From JBBSAT01 sp046351235 (GTDB taxonomy: Bacteria; Myxococcota_A; Polyangia; Polyangiales; Sandaracinaceae), in NCBI GenBank assembly GCA_046351235.1, contig JAXLYV010000001.1:744001-808000 (forward strand): 64,000 nucleotides of DNA. The letters are read 5' to 3'. Positions 53,810 through 63,461 of the stretch are shown piece by piece. The notes beneath the pieces were generated by a model. The model was not told the DNA's origin, did not search any database, and was given only the letters and a program-made list of their open reading frames with translations. A program made the translations under genes and the position numbers. Within the stretch, counting starts at the first letter, position 1. Every line of letters begins with the position of its first letter.

Positions 53810-56323
53810 TCAGGCCTTCTTCGCGTGCGCCTCCGTCGCCGCCGCCGCCTGGGGCTCGGGCAGGCTGACGACGCGCACGTCCTGCTGCGGGAAGGGGATC
53901 TCGACGTTCGCAGCGGCGAGCGCCTCGAGGATGCGCAGCCCCACCTCGCTCTTCACGCGCGCCGACTGATCCTGCTCGGTCCAGAACCGCACGACGAAGT
54001 CGAGCGAGCTCGCGCCGAAGCCCGTGAAGAGCACGGCCGGATCGCCGGCGCCGTGCGCGGCGGTGAGCACCTCGGCGTGGCCGCGCACGGTGCTCGTCAG
54101 GATCTCGAGCACCTTCGTGGTGTCGCTTCCGTAGCCCACGCCGACCGGGATCTGCACGCGGTTGCGCCGGTCGGAGAACGTCCAGTTCACGACCTCGCTG
54201 TTCATGAGCTTCTCGTTGGGGACGATGACCTCCGAGCCATCGTCGCCGCGCACGGTGCTCGATCGCAGGCCGATGCGCTGCACCTTGCCGGCGAGCGCGC
54301 CGATCTCGATGCGGTCGCCGAGCCGCACCGGGCGCTCGATCATCAGCACGAGGCCGGCGATGAAGTTCGCGACGATCCCTTGCAGGCCGAAGCCCACGCC
54401 GACCCCGAGGGCGCCCGCGACGAGCGCGATCTGATCGGCGTCGATGCCGAGCGTCGCGAGCGTGAGCAGGATGCCGGTGCCGAAGAGCACGTAGCGCGTC
54501 AGGCCCGCGATCGCGCCGCCCACGCCCGCCTCGAGCGCCAGGCGCGGGAGGACGTCGAGCTCGAGGACGAAGAGCACGAAGCGCGTGAGCACCCAGCTGA
54601 TCGCCAGCACGATCGCCGCAGCCGAGATCTCGCCCAGCGTCAGATCCAGCGTGCCGAACGTGCGATGCGCGTGCAGCACGTCCTCGAGCCAGCCGAAGAA
54701 GGGCGAGGCGAGACCGTAGGCGCCGAGCACGAGGGCGACCCAGGCGAGCACGAACGCCACGACGATCCCGCGCTCGAGGCGCGACTCGATCAGCGTGCGG
54801 TGCAGGCGCACGCCGTGCGAGCGCGAGAGCAGGTCGCCGTGCAGGGCGAGGCGCGCGAGCGCGTCGATCGAGGCCCCGACGACGGTGAGCGAGAGCGTGC
54901 CCTCGAGGGCGATGGCCGTGCCGCGGACGAGGACGGTCGCGAGGAAGGCGTAGCCCAGCACGTTCGCGACGACGGCGGCCGCGAGGGTGAGCGCGGCGGC
55001 GAGCGCGAGGCGGCGGAGCCACCGGAGGACGCCTTCCTCCGCGGGTGCCCGCCACGCCCACGCGGCCAGGGCCACCGCGAGCACGATCGACTCGACGAGG
55101 ATCAACGCGCGTCGCGCCGCGAGTCCGTCGGCGAGCGTGCCTTCGACGCGGTCGACGAGCACGTACGCGGCCACGAGGGCGACCGCGGGCCGGCTCGAGG
55201 CGGGGAGCACGAGGTCCATCGAGAGCGCGAGCGGCAGCAGGATCAGCACGCTCACGACGTCGCCGAAGACGACCGGCGCATGCGGCACGAACACGCGCGA
55301 GGCGAAGAGCACGAGCAGGAGCGACGCCACGACGGGCCGCTCCACCGCGCGCTTCCAGCGCCCGAGATCCGACGCGCCTTCCCACCCACGCACGCGGCGC
55401 CGGGCCCAGGCCAAGCACAGGGCGAGCACGACCCAGGCGATCGCGAGGCGCAGCACGCCTGGCGCCTGCTCCGAGAGGAGCCGCGCCTGCGCCGCGAGGT
55501 GCGCGCTCCACGCCGGCTCGTCGTCGTCGAGCTGGTCCTCGCCGAGGCCCTGCCAGAGCGGCGGGCGGTCGCGCACGTGCAGGCGCTCGCGGTAGGCGTC
55601 GAGCGCGGCGCGCAGATCGTCGTTCACGTCGTCGGCCGTGAGCTGCAGCACCGAGACCCGGTCCTCGAGCCCTTGGACGATCTCGCGCTCGCGATCGAGG
55701 TCGCGCACGAGCGAGCGCACCTCGTCGAGGGAGGCCGTGATGCGCGGAACACGCGGATCGTTCGGGTCGCCCGTCGCGGCGACGGCGTCGCGGAGCGCGC
55801 GCCACGTACGGCGCAGCTCGACGAGATGGCTGTGAGCGCCCTCGACCTCGGTCGAGCGCTCCGAGAGCTGGTCCTGCCATTCGGTCAGCTGGTCACGAAT
55901 CGCGCGCCACTCGGCCCGCAGGTCCGAGAGCTCGCGCTGCGACATGCGCGCGATCTGTTCCATGCGTGCGCCGCTCGTGAGGCGCGCGAGCTCGGCCTCG
56001 CGACCGGGAAGGGCGCGCGCGATGCGCAGCACGTCGGAGTCGCCTCGGAGGAGCGGGCGCGCCGCGCGCACGTCGACCCGCGTCTGTTGCGCGAGCTCGG
56101 CCACGTGCGTGCTCTCGAGCAGCGCGGCCTGCTCGGGCGTCGGGCCGGGCGGTGCGGCGTCCTCCGCATCCGGCTCCGGGGCCGGTGTCGCCGCCGCGGG
56201 CTGCGCGGAGCTGACGACGTCGGGCGCCGGGAGACCGGCATCGGCGTCCTGCGCGCCCGCCACCGAGACGAACAGCCAGCAGGTCGTCAGAGCGAAGGCC
56301 GCCGGAGCGATGCGCGCGCGCAT
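53810..56323 (-). CDS. MscS-family mechanosensitive channel with large N-terminal domain
   Basis: 837 residues. A signal peptide (MRARIAPAAFALTTCWLF...AGA) precedes a periplasmic region with long coiled coil (about residues 60-270), as in KefA/MscK-type channels. Ten or so membrane helices follow. The pore helix and vestibule are recognisable in the last 250 residues: ALGVGVGFGLQGIVANFIAGLVLMIERPVRLGD, then GKVQRIGLRSSTVR and IVPNEKLMNSEVVNWTFSD. It releases solutes on hypo-osmotic shock. Confidence 0.92.
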   Translation of the reverse strand: MRARIAPAAFALTTCWLFVSVAGAQDADAGLPAPDVVSSAQPAAATPAPEPDAEDAAPPGPTPEQAALLESTHVAELAQQTRVDVRAARPLLRGDSDVLRIARALPGREAELARLTSGARMEQIARMSQRELSDLRAEWRAIRDQLTEWQDQLSERSTEVEGAHSHLVELRRTWRALRDAVAATGDPNDPRVPRITASLDEVRSLVRDLDREREIVQGLEDRVSVLQLTADDVNDDLRAALDAYRERLHVRDRPPLWQGLGEDQLDDDEPAWSAHLAAQARLLSEQAPGVLRLAIAWVVLALCLAWARRRVRGWEGASDLGRWKRAVERPVVASLLLVLFASRVFVPHAPVVFGDVVSVLILLPLALSMDLVLPASSRPAVALVAAYVLVDRVEGTLADGLAARRALILVESIVLAVALAAWAWRAPAEEGVLRWLRRLALAAALTLAAAVVANVLGYAFLATVLVRGTAIALEGTLSLTVVGASIDALARLALHGDLLSRSHGVRLHRTLIESRLERGIVVAFVLAWVALVLGAYGLASPFFGWLEDVLHAHRTFGTLDLTLGEISAAAIVLAISWVLTRFVLFVLELDVLPRLALEAGVGGAIAGLTRYVLFGTGILLTLATLGIDADQIALVAGALGVGVGFGLQGIVANFIAGLVLMIERPVRLGDRIEIGALAGKVQRIGLRSSTVRGDDGSEVIVPNEKLMNSEVVNWTFSDRRNRVQIPVGVGYGSDTTKVLEILTSTVRGHAEVLTAAHGAGDPAVLFTGFGASSLDFVVRFWTEQDQSARVKSEVGLRILEALAAANVEIPFPQQDVRVVSLPEPQAAAATEAHAKKA

Positions 56324-56349
56324 GGGCCCGGACGATACACGAGCCCGCG

Positions 56350-57555
56350 TCACTCGGTCGGGGTGGCGACGCTGCTGCAATCGACCGTCACCGAGCGGAC
56401 CGTCCCGGTCGGATGATCCGGGCTCGCGCGCGAGCCGAACACGACGAGCAAGCGATCGCCGAGGCAGAGCGCGTCGGCCCACTCGAAGGTGGCGGCGTGC
56501 TCGTAGAGCTGCTGCTCGGGGCCGAGCCCGGCGAGGTCGAGCCCGTGACGTCGCACGCTCACGAGGCGCTCGGTGCGCGAGTGCGTGCGCGGCGCGACCA
56601 CCATGACGGCGCCCTGACACGGCACCGCGATGCCGCCACCGGCCGCGTTCGCCGGCGCACCGGCCGCGACCGTGAGCTCCCGGGTGTCGGCCGTGATCCG
56701 CGCGAGCTGCAGCGTCGGCCGCGTGCGCGCGGGGCGCCGATCGCGGAACGCGAGGATCGCGCCGGGCGCGTCCTCGACGAGCACCGGGATCGGCAGCTCG
56801 TAGGCGAGCGTGCCGACGGCGATGGGCCCGCGGTGCGCGACCTGGAGCACCATGCGGCCCTGCGCATCGCCGCGGTCGTCGTTCCAGAGCTCGCCCCACG
56901 CCACGAGGCGGTGGCCCTCCGCGTCGTAGGCGAGGGCGGGGGCGCTCGCGCGGAAGCCGCCGCGAGAGAGGCGGATCGGCTCGGCGGGGCTCGCCACTTC
57001 CACCAGCCATGCGCTCGAGCTCGCGCCCGTGGCGTCCTGCCAGCCGACGATCACCTCGTCGTCGTGCGCTGCGAGCGAGACGCCGTGGCCGTCGCCGACC
57101 CCGCCGCGGCGATCGAGCACGCGCACGGCGCCGTCCGCCGCGCGCTCGTAGACGACGACCGCGCCGCGCTCGTCACGCTCCACGTCGCCGGCCACGCCGC
57201 ACGCGACGAGCGTGCGATCGCCGTGCGCGAGCACGTCGACGCCACCGGCGCACGCGGGGCCGAGCCGCTGCCGCTCCGAGAGCGCGGTCCCGTCCGGTCC
57301 GAGCGCGACGCCGAAGAGGCCGCTGCGCTCGGACCACGCGAGGTAGGCGCCGCGATCGAGCGGTGCGGCGGCGAGATCGTCGAGCACCGGGCCATCGAGA
57401 TCGAAGAGGTGGTTCTCGCTCCCGAACGGGCACGCGCCGGCGAGGATGTGGACCTCGCCGCTCGAGCCGCAGCCCACCAGGATCGCGGCGAGCAGGAGAC
57501 TGGACCGCACGACGGACCGGACCACGGCGCGCGCGCTCGGTTCCCGGCTGCCCAT
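56350..57555 (-). CDS. Lipoprotein with propeller-like repeats, function unknown
   Basis: 401 residues; the ATG overlaps the stop of the UTP-glucose-1-phosphate uridylyltransferase gene (ATGA). A basic N-terminus leads to the lipobox VGCG. The rest shows six or so blade-like repeats (AYLAWSERSGLFGVALGPDG, DEVIVGWQDATG, HRLVAWGELWND, DRLLVVFGSRASP), typical of a beta-propeller. No catalytic motif. It converges with nothing and precedes the MscS gene. Confidence 0.66.
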   Translation of the reverse strand: MGSREPSARAVVRSVVRSSLLLAAILVGCGSSGEVHILAGACPFGSENHLFDLDGPVLDDLAAAPLDRGAYLAWSERSGLFGVALGPDGTALSERQRLGPACAGGVDVLAHGDRTLVACGVAGDVERDERGAVVVYERAADGAVRVLDRRGGVGDGHGVSLAAHDDEVIVGWQDATGASSSAWLVEVASPAEPIRLSRGGFRASAPALAYDAEGHRLVAWGELWNDDRGDAQGRMVLQVAHRGPIAVGTLAYELPIPVLVEDAPGAILAFRDRRPARTRPTLQLARITADTRELTVAAGAPANAAGGGIAVPCQGAVMVVAPRTHSRTERLVSVRRHGLDLAGLGPEQQLYEHAATFEWADALCLGDRLLVVFGSRASPDHPTGTVRSVTVDCSSVATPTE

Positions 57556-58667
57556 CAATCGAGGACGCCGCGCGCGCGGAGGAGCGCGTCGATCTCGGGC
57601 GCGCGGCGCGCGAGCTCTTCGGGGTCCTTGGCCGGCTGGAAGCGCCCGTCCTCGCCGCCGCGCTCGACCTCGACGAACGCGCTCGGCAAGAACGCCGTGA
57701 GCTCGCCGACGAGGCGCTCGAACTGGACGACCTTCTGTCCCTCGACCGTCTTCTCGACGACGAACCACGTGAGGTCGAAGTCGCGATCGATGGCCGCCGC
57801 GTCGAGGACGAAGGTGTTCGTGTTGAAGACGGGGATCCCGTCCTGATCGAAGCCCGGCGGGAACCGGAACGACTCGACGATCTGGGCCACGCCGTCGACG
57901 CGGGCCGGTGCGCCGCCCTTGTCGCCTTTCTCCTTGCGGACGACCTCGGCGGTCACGGCGACCTTTCGCTCGAGGTGCATCGCGACGATCGCGGGATCGA
58001 GCGTGGCTCCGAGGTTGTCGACGTTGCTCATCACGAGGATCTCGCCGCCGGCGTCGCGGAAGCGCTTCATCACCCCGCGCTCGCGCAAGGCGAAGGTGAG
58101 ATCGCCGTGCCCGGGCGCGTAGGGCGAGCAGCAACCATCCGACTCGCGGAAGGGCTGGCCGTCACGCGTGACGCGGAGCGAGATGCCCTGCGCGAAGGTC
58201 TCGATGGGCACGCGCGCGCTGCCCAGGCTGGCCGCGAGCGCGCGCACGGTGTCTTCGGTCGCGAAGCTCGTCATGAGAAAGCACGGCACGCGACCCTTCG
58301 TGCGCTCGGCGACGCGCACGAGGTCGGTGATCTTCAGGTCGAGGAAGCTGCGCCCTCGCACCGCCGGCACGCCCGCCTTCACGACGCCGCCGAAGCGCGT
58401 GGCCATGCCGCCGGCGAGGATCACGGCGCCGACCTTGCCAGCGGCGATGGCGCGCTCGCCCACGGCAGTGAGGCGCGCCCGCTCGGGGGTGCCGAGCGCG
58501 GGAAGGCGCACGACGTCGCTCTCGCGCGGGGCCTCGACGCGCCCGCGGATCGCGTTGCCCTCGTCCGGGCCGCCCAGGCGGGCGACGAGGCGCGCGAGCA
58601 GCTCGGGCCGATGCCCGAAGCGATCGAGGAGCGCTCGGGTGCCGGGATCGATGTCGGCGTTCGCCAT
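57555..58667 (-). CDS. UTP--glucose-1-phosphate (or N-acetylhexosamine-1-phosphate) uridylyltransferase, UDPGP family
   Basis: 370 residues from the ATG giving MANADIDPGTR. Eukaryote-like UDPGP pyrophosphorylase: nucleotide-binding LAGGMATRFGGVVKAG, FLMTSFATEDTV, then GHGDL, SNVDNLGATLDP (metal-binding Asp) and VFNTNTFVLDA. It makes UDP-glucose or UDP-N-acetylhexosamine, the precursor for the sugar-nucleotide dehydrogenase at 12 kb. The lipoprotein gene overlaps its 3' end. Confidence 0.83.
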   Translation of the reverse strand: MANADIDPGTRALLDRFGHRPELLARLVARLGGPDEGNAIRGRVEAPRESDVVRLPALGTPERARLTAVGERAIAAGKVGAVILAGGMATRFGGVVKAGVPAVRGRSFLDLKITDLVRVAERTKGRVPCFLMTSFATEDTVRALAASLGSARVPIETFAQGISLRVTRDGQPFRESDGCCSPYAPGHGDLTFALRERGVMKRFRDAGGEILVMSNVDNLGATLDPAIVAMHLERKVAVTAEVVRKEKGDKGGAPARVDGVAQIVESFRFPPGFDQDGIPVFNTNTFVLDAAAIDRDFDLTWFVVEKTVEGQKVVQFERLVGELTAFLPSAFVEVERGGEDGRFQPAKDPEELARRAPEIDALLRARGVLD

Positions 58668-58717
58668 GCGGCGCATCATGCCTGGCGTACGGCGCGAAGG
58701 GCAGCCAGACTGCGGGT

Positions 58718-59200
58718 GTGCGGACGATCCTCGCGTGCCTCGTGGTGGTCGCGGCAGCCAGTGGCTGTGCGACGACGCGCGTGCCGCGGCCGATCGGGCC
58801 GGCGAACCTCGCCACGGCGGAGGCACCGATCGCGCCGAACGGCACGCTCGTCGTCGAAGCGCTGGAGGCGCCGGCGCCCGCTCCGTCCGGGGCGAGCTTG
58901 CCCGTGCGCCTGCCGAGCGCGGTGGCCGATGCGGTCACGCTCGCCGAGGGCGACGTGAGCGTGCCGGCTGCTCCGGCCGCGCCGGCGTGGGACCCGCTGC
59001 CGAGCTACGTCGATCAGTTCACCGGCTCGGGGTGGATCTCGCGCCCGCTCTTCACCGGCGCGCGGCCTCCGACCTCTCGCGCGCGCAGCGCGTGGGCGCC
59101 TTCGGTCTCGATGCCCTACGGCTACCGGTACTCGGTCGCCCCGCCCGCCCGCTCGAGCTCGCCTCACTTCTCCTCGCCGCCGGCCTACTCGGGCTTCTGA
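58718..59200 (+). CDS. Small lipoprotein, function unknown
   Basis: 160 residues, GTG start. The lipobox is ASGC (Cys near residue 17). Ala/Pro-rich, low complexity, with a closing Ser/Pro/Tyr-rich stretch (PYGYRYSVAPPARSSSPH). No family is recognised; codon bias and signal peptide support expression. Confidence 0.55.
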   Translation: MRTILACLVVVAAASGCATTRVPRPIGPANLATAEAPIAPNGTLVVEALEAPAPAPSGASLPVRLPSAVADAVTLAEGDVSVPAAPAAPAWDPLPSYVDQFTGSGWISRPLFTGARPPTSRARSAWAPSVSMPYGYRYSVAPPARSSSPHFSSPPAYSGF

Positions 59201-59289
59201 CCGCTCGTCGCCACGTCGGTCGCCTCGTCGGTCGCCTCGGGGCGCCGCAGCGCGGGGCAATGCGCGCGCGGGATGACCGATAGCCTCGC

Positions 59290-59646
59290 GTGCCCGCTCG
59301 ACCAGCCTCGACGATCTCGGCGCTCGGCCTCGTGCTCGCGCTGGTGGCGCTCGCGGCGCTGGCGCATCGTGTTCCGCCGCGGCCCGCGACCGCGCCGGAG
59401 CGGGCGAGCGCGCGGACCATCGCGGCGGCCGGGCCCGTGGACGTGAATCGCGCGAGCGCCGACGAGCTCGCCACGCTCCCGCGTGTCGGGCCCACGCTCG
59501 CCCAGCGCATCGTGGAAGATCGCGCCGCGCACGGGCCCTTCGCCACGCTCGGCGATCTCGATCGCGTGCCCGGCCTCGGCCCGGCCACGATCCGAGAGAT
59601 CGCGCCGCACGCGACCGTGGGGGATCAGAGCGGGAACAGCCCCTGA
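59290..59646 (+). CDS. ComEA-like helix-hairpin-helix protein
   Basis: 118 residues, GTG start. One hydrophobic N-terminal helix (residues about 10-26) anchors the protein. Then PVDVNRASADELATLPRVG and the two HhH hairpins (LPRVGPTLAQRIVEDRA, VPGLGPATIREI) match the DNA-binding domain of ComEA, the competence DNA receptor. It is short compared with Gram-positive ComEA (about 200), as in many Gram-negative versions. The end overlaps the end of the next minus-strand gene by 22 bases. Confidence 0.85.
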   Translation: MPARPASTISALGLVLALVALAALAHRVPPRPATAPERASARTIAAAGPVDVNRASADELATLPRVGPTLAQRIVEDRAAHGPFATLGDLDRVPGLGPATIREIAPHATVGDQSGNSP

Positions 59647-60158
59647 AGGCGCGCGCCCGCCTCGAGCCAGACCGGCGACGTGTCGAGCGCGGTGAGGACC
59701 ACGTTGGGGCGCACGATCACGCCGAGCGTGATCTCGCGCGAGAGCATCACGTCGAGCCCGAAGACGCCGTCGACGGCGAAGTCGGCCGTGAGGGTCGGAT
59801 CCTGGAACGTCGTGATGCCGGCGACCCCGAGGCCGAGGAAGGGCACGACCTCGAAGATGTCCACGAGGTAGACGATCTCGGCGCCGTACACCCAGCGATG
59901 CATCGGCTCGGGATGGAACGCGTAGCCGGCGCGAACGCGGATCTCCCAGACGTCGTCGAGGCCCAAGGCGGCGCCGATCTCGGCGTACGCCCCATGAGGC
60001 GGCAGCGGCCCGCTCGGGAGCACGGCGTAGCCGAGCTCCAGCGAGAGCCCGAGCTGGCGGTCGTACGCGCGCGCGGGCGCCGGAGCCAGCGCCAGCAGGG
60101 CGAGCCCGAGGCCGAGGGCGGGAAGGAGCGCGCGGCGCACGAGCTGGCTATGCCACAT
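59625..60158 (-). CDS. Outer-membrane beta-barrel-like protein
   Basis: 177 residues. The signal peptide (MWHSQLVRRALL...ARA) leads to an all-beta body with strands such as LGLSLELGYAVLP, IRVRAGYAFHP, VYGAEIVYLVD and LGVIVRPNVVLTAL. Eight-stranded small barrels of this type are common in the phylum. Function unknown. Confidence 0.65.
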   Translation of the reverse strand: MWHSQLVRRALLPALGLGLALLALAPAPARAYDRQLGLSLELGYAVLPSGPLPPHGAYAEIGAALGLDDVWEIRVRAGYAFHPEPMHRWVYGAEIVYLVDIFEVVPFLGLGVAGITTFQDPTLTADFAVDGVFGLDVMLSREITLGVIVRPNVVLTALDTSPVWLEAGARLQGLFPL

Positions 60159-60172
60159 CGAAGCGCCCTGCG

Positions 60173-60200
60173 TTGACGGAAAGAGGTGCGCGGGTATAGT
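60173..60200 (+). promoter_or_regulatory. Sigma-70-type promoter for the YfgM-like/BamB-like operon
   Basis: TTGACG (-35), a 16-base spacer, then TATAGT (-10). It lies 72 bases before the YfgM-like start and in the gap between divergent genes. It is the clearest housekeeping-type promoter in the window. Confidence 0.6.
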
Positions 60201-60271
60201 CCGCGCCTTCTTTTCGGCGGCTCGCGCGACTCCCGTCGCCGCGAGCCCTTCGAGCGAGCTGGAGATCGAGC

Positions 60272-61594
60272 GTGAGCGACGAAGACGAGCGCGACGAGGA
60301 CCGCGAGGACGAGGGCGCAGAAGAGTCGGCCGCGGAAGGCAGCGAGAGCGCCTCCTCGAGCGCGTCTGCCTCGGGCGATACCGAGGACACGAGCGCCGAC
60401 GACGACTCGGACGACGGCGACGACGGCGACGCGGAGGCTGCGGCGCCTGCCGCGGCGACCTCGAGCCCCGCGGCCGCGGCGGCCCTCGCCGCGAAGGCGA
60501 AGGCGAAGGCCAAGGGCGCGGCCTCGGCCGGCGCTCGGCTCGCGGCTGCGAAGGCGGCGAAGGCGGCGGCGAAGGCCGCGAAGAAGCAGGCGCGCAAGGA
60601 AGAGGCGGGCGCCGCCACGCCGACGGCGGCGGAGCGCGAGCAGGAAGACCTCGAGCGCACCGAGAGCGCCGAGGCCGTGCTCCGGGAGTCGCCGCTCGGG
60701 CGCGCCGCGACGAACGCGGCCGACTGGGCCCAGCAGAACCGCCAGATCGCGACGGGCCTCGCCGCCGTCGTCGTGCTCGCGCTGGTCGGTTGGGTCGGCT
60801 GGACGTGGTGGTCGACCTCGCAGGCCACGGCCGCGGGCGAGCTGCTCGCCGAGGCGCTCGAGATCTCCAGCGCCGAGATCGTGGCCCCGAGCGACGACGA
60901 GGCCGACGAGGGCGACGAGGCGTCGGACGAGGAGGCGGACGACGCGCCGACGTACGCGACGATCGCCGATCGCAACGACGCCGCGCTGGTCGCGTACCGG
61001 CGTGTCTCGAGCGAGTACCCTGGCTCGGCCGCCGCGGCCTGGGCGCGGCTCGGGGAAGGGCGCGTCCTACTCGCGCAGGGCGAGAACGAGGACGCGCGCA
61101 CGGCGTACCAGGCGGCCTTCGATGCGAGCCACGACGAGCCCGTGGTCGCGTGGCAGGCGCTCGAGGGGATCGGCGCGACCTACGAGGCCGAGCAGGACTG
61201 GGAGCACGCCACCTCGACGTACGAGCGTCTCGCGGCCCTGAACGACCACGCGTACGAGAACGTCGCGAACTATCACCTCGCCCGCATGCGTGCGGCGCGC
61301 GGCGAAACCTCCGAGGCGCTCGCGGCCTTCCGTGAGCTGGTCGATGCGCTTCGCGACGCGAACGACGAGGGCGGCGAGCCCGAGTTCCCGTACGTGCTCG
61401 CGCAGGCCGACGAGCGGCTGCGGGAGCTGGATCCCTCGGCGGCGGGCGCGGGCCCGCGGCTCGGCGGCGGCGGCGGCGCGGAGGGCGCTCCCTCCGGTCT
61501 CGAGGACCTCTCGCCGGAGCAGCTGCAGGAGCTCATCCGGCGCCTCCAGGCGCAGAGCGCAGGCGGCGGCGGCGACGCCCCGGCGCCGGAATGA
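60272..61594 (+). CDS. YfgM-like single-pass TPR protein
   Basis: 440 residues. An acidic disordered start (EDERDEDREDEGAEES) and an Ala/Lys-rich stretch lead to one membrane helix near 157-178 (ATGLAAVVVLALVGWVGWTWW). A periplasmic TPR domain follows (YPGSAAAAWARLGEGRVLLA, EPVVAWQALEGIGATYEA, HATSTYERLAALNDHAYEN), then a Gly-rich tail. This topology and its place directly upstream of the BamB-like gene match YfgM, the SecYEG/PpiD-associated chaperone. The stop overlaps the next start (ATGA). Confidence 0.78.
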   Translation: MSDEDERDEDREDEGAEESAAEGSESASSSASASGDTEDTSADDDSDDGDDGDAEAAAPAAATSSPAAAAALAAKAKAKAKGAASAGARLAAAKAAKAAAKAAKKQARKEEAGAATPTAAEREQEDLERTESAEAVLRESPLGRAATNAADWAQQNRQIATGLAAVVVLALVGWVGWTWWSTSQATAAGELLAEALEISSAEIVAPSDDEADEGDEASDEEADDAPTYATIADRNDAALVAYRRVSSEYPGSAAAAWARLGEGRVLLAQGENEDARTAYQAAFDASHDEPVVAWQALEGIGATYEAEQDWEHATSTYERLAALNDHAYENVANYHLARMRAARGETSEALAAFRELVDALRDANDEGGEPEFPYVLAQADERLRELDPSAAGAGPRLGGGGGAEGAPSGLEDLSPEQLQELIRRLQAQSAGGGGDAPAPE

Positions 61595-62787
61595 GCCTGC
61601 ACGCGCGCCGAGCGATCGCGGCCCTGGTCGTCGCGCTCTCGTTCGGCTGCGCGGGGATTTCGCCTTCGATCCTCGGCTACGACGCGTTCATGGACCGTCC
61701 GATCGGCTCCCGGCCGGGCGGACGACTGCTCGTGCGCTGGACGCGGAGCCTGCAGCCGGCGGTCGAGGGCATCGACGGCCGCTTTCTTCCGATCGAGCGC
61801 GCGATGGCGGCGCTCGATCCGATCCACGACCGAATCTACATCGGCTCGTCGCGCGGCTACTTCTGGTCGTTCACGGGCGCCGGCGCGCCCGTCTACATGT
61901 ACCAGGCCGGCGGCGCGATCGGGTGTCAGCCGTACCTCGACGTCGAGCGGGACGAAGTCTACTTCGCGAGCGACGATGGCGTCGTCCACGCGCTCGTCGC
62001 GTCGACCGGCCAGGTCCGGTGGCGCGCGGAGATCGACGGCGCGGTCGGCCGGCGGCCCATCGCGACCGACGACACGCTCTACATCGCGACCGACGCCGAC
62101 GTCGTCGTCGCTTTCACGCGCGATACGGGCGACGCGCTGTGGCGCTACCGCCGCGACGCCCCGCAGGGCTTCTACATCGCCGAGCACGCGGGTCTGACCA
62201 TCGAGGGCCGGCGCCTCATCACCGGCTTCACCGATGGCGCCGTGGTCTCGCTCGACCCGCGTGACGGGCACGTCCAGTGGACCCGCGAGACGCTCGGCGA
62301 CCTGCCGGCGGCCGCCGCCACCGACGTGATGCGCTTCACGGACGTCGACACGACGCCGATCGTCGACAACGGGACGCTCTACGTCGCCTCGTTCGCCGGC
62401 GGGCTCTACGCGCTCGACCTCGGCAGCGGCTCGGTCCGCTGGATCCGCCAGGAGCTCACCGGCATCACGGGCCTGGCCATGGCGCCGGACGACATGCTCG
62501 TCGCGTCGTCGGGCGACCTCGGCGTCGTGGGGATCGATCGCGGCACCGGCGACACGCTCTGGCGCCACCGGATCACGCGTGGTGCGCCGACCGCGCCGCG
62601 CGTGATCGGCGACCTGGTCGTGCTCGGCGAGACGGAGGGCGGCCTGGTGTCGCTGCTGGCCGCCAACGGGCGCGAGGTCGGGCGCATCGAGAACGGTCAC
62701 GGGTTCGCGGCGCCGGTCGAGGTGTCCGAGGGCCTGGGCGTCGCCATCTCGAACGCCGGCGGGCTCTTCGTCTTCAGCGTCCAGTAG
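61591..62787 (+). CDS. bamB: BamB-like PQQ-type beta-propeller lipoprotein
   Basis: 398 residues; the lipobox is SFGC near residues 17-20. The body is an eight-bladed PQQ-like propeller with repeated 'VYFASDDGVVHALVASTGQVRW' type blades (given here in parts: DDGVVHAL, STGQVRWRAEID, DTGDALWRYRR, GSGSVRWIRQE, GTGDTLWRHRI). BamB scaffolds the BAM complex that inserts outer-membrane proteins. Coupling to a YfgM-like gene is the E. coli arrangement, which supports the assignment. Confidence 0.82.
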   Translation: MSLHARRAIAALVVALSFGCAGISPSILGYDAFMDRPIGSRPGGRLLVRWTRSLQPAVEGIDGRFLPIERAMAALDPIHDRIYIGSSRGYFWSFTGAGAPVYMYQAGGAIGCQPYLDVERDEVYFASDDGVVHALVASTGQVRWRAEIDGAVGRRPIATDDTLYIATDADVVVAFTRDTGDALWRYRRDAPQGFYIAEHAGLTIEGRRLITGFTDGAVVSLDPRDGHVQWTRETLGDLPAAAATDVMRFTDVDTTPIVDNGTLYVASFAGGLYALDLGSGSVRWIRQELTGITGLAMAPDDMLVASSGDLGVVGIDRGTGDTLWRHRITRGAPTAPRVIGDLVVLGETEGGLVSLLAANGREVGRIENGHGFAAPVEVSEGLGVAISNAGGLFVFSVQ

Positions 62788-62922
62788 CCGGCGAGCGCGC
62801 GAACGAGATCGGCCGGCGGGCGCTCGGAATCCCCCTGGAATCCGGAATGGGCGACTTCGCAGAAGATGGATTATGACAAGTCCTGCGTCGGAGAACGGGA
62901 CACCCGCCGGCGCGGCTCACGG

Positions 62923-63450
62923 CTACTTCTTCGGCTCGCCCAGGAACAGGCGCTTGGCCAAGTCCGACAGGTCGACCTGACCCGCGCCCACGATGGCCTC
63001 GACGACGGCGCGTCCCAACCGAGACAGCTCGAGCAGCGACGAGATGCGCTCTCGCTTCACCGTGTCCTCGGGCGGCACCTGGGCCAGGGCCTGCTCGAAC
63101 GCAGCGATGGCCTCGACGATCTCGGCGAGCTCGCGCTCACGGAAGACGCGAGAGACCATCTTCCACACGTTGTTCTCCGCGACGAAGTGCTCCTGGCGCT
63201 GACCGTCGAGGAACACCCGCCGCACCACGCCCCAGCGCTGCAGCTCCGTGAGCGTCATCGAGACGCTCCCGACCGACAGGCTCAGCTTGCTACGGAGCGT
63301 CCGCGCGCTGACCGGGTCCGTGGCGAGATACAGGACCGCCCAGACGCGACCCATGTTGCGCTTGAACCCCCAGAACTCCATCAGGCGGCCGAGGGCCTCA
63401 CTGACGATACGTTCCGCGGGGTCGAGCGCGCTCGCCTCCGGCTCGGACAT
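62923..63450 (-). CDS. GbsR/MarR-family transcriptional regulator
   Basis: 175 residues. A winged helix (residues about 30-90: MEFWGFKRNMGRVWAVLYLA, LRSKLSLSVGSVSMTLTELQ) matches the GbsR branch of MarR, followed by a helical dimerisation part. GbsR-type proteins repress osmoprotectant and related genes; the target here is unknown. The partial gene below it is 11 bases away on the same strand. Confidence 0.85.
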   Translation of the reverse strand: MSEPEASALDPAERIVSEALGRLMEFWGFKRNMGRVWAVLYLATDPVSARTLRSKLSLSVGSVSMTLTELQRWGVVRRVFLDGQRQEHFVAENNVWKMVSRVFRERELAEIVEAIAAFEQALAQVPPEDTVKRERISSLLELSRLGRAVVEAIVGAGQVDLSDLAKRLFLGEPKK

Positions 63451-63461
63451 CGCGGCGCGGT

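Noticed and set aside
53634..55880. Long open minus-strand frame inside the MscS gene
   Set aside because: Arg/Ala-rich translation with no domain; the other frame encodes an unmistakable mechanosensitive channel.
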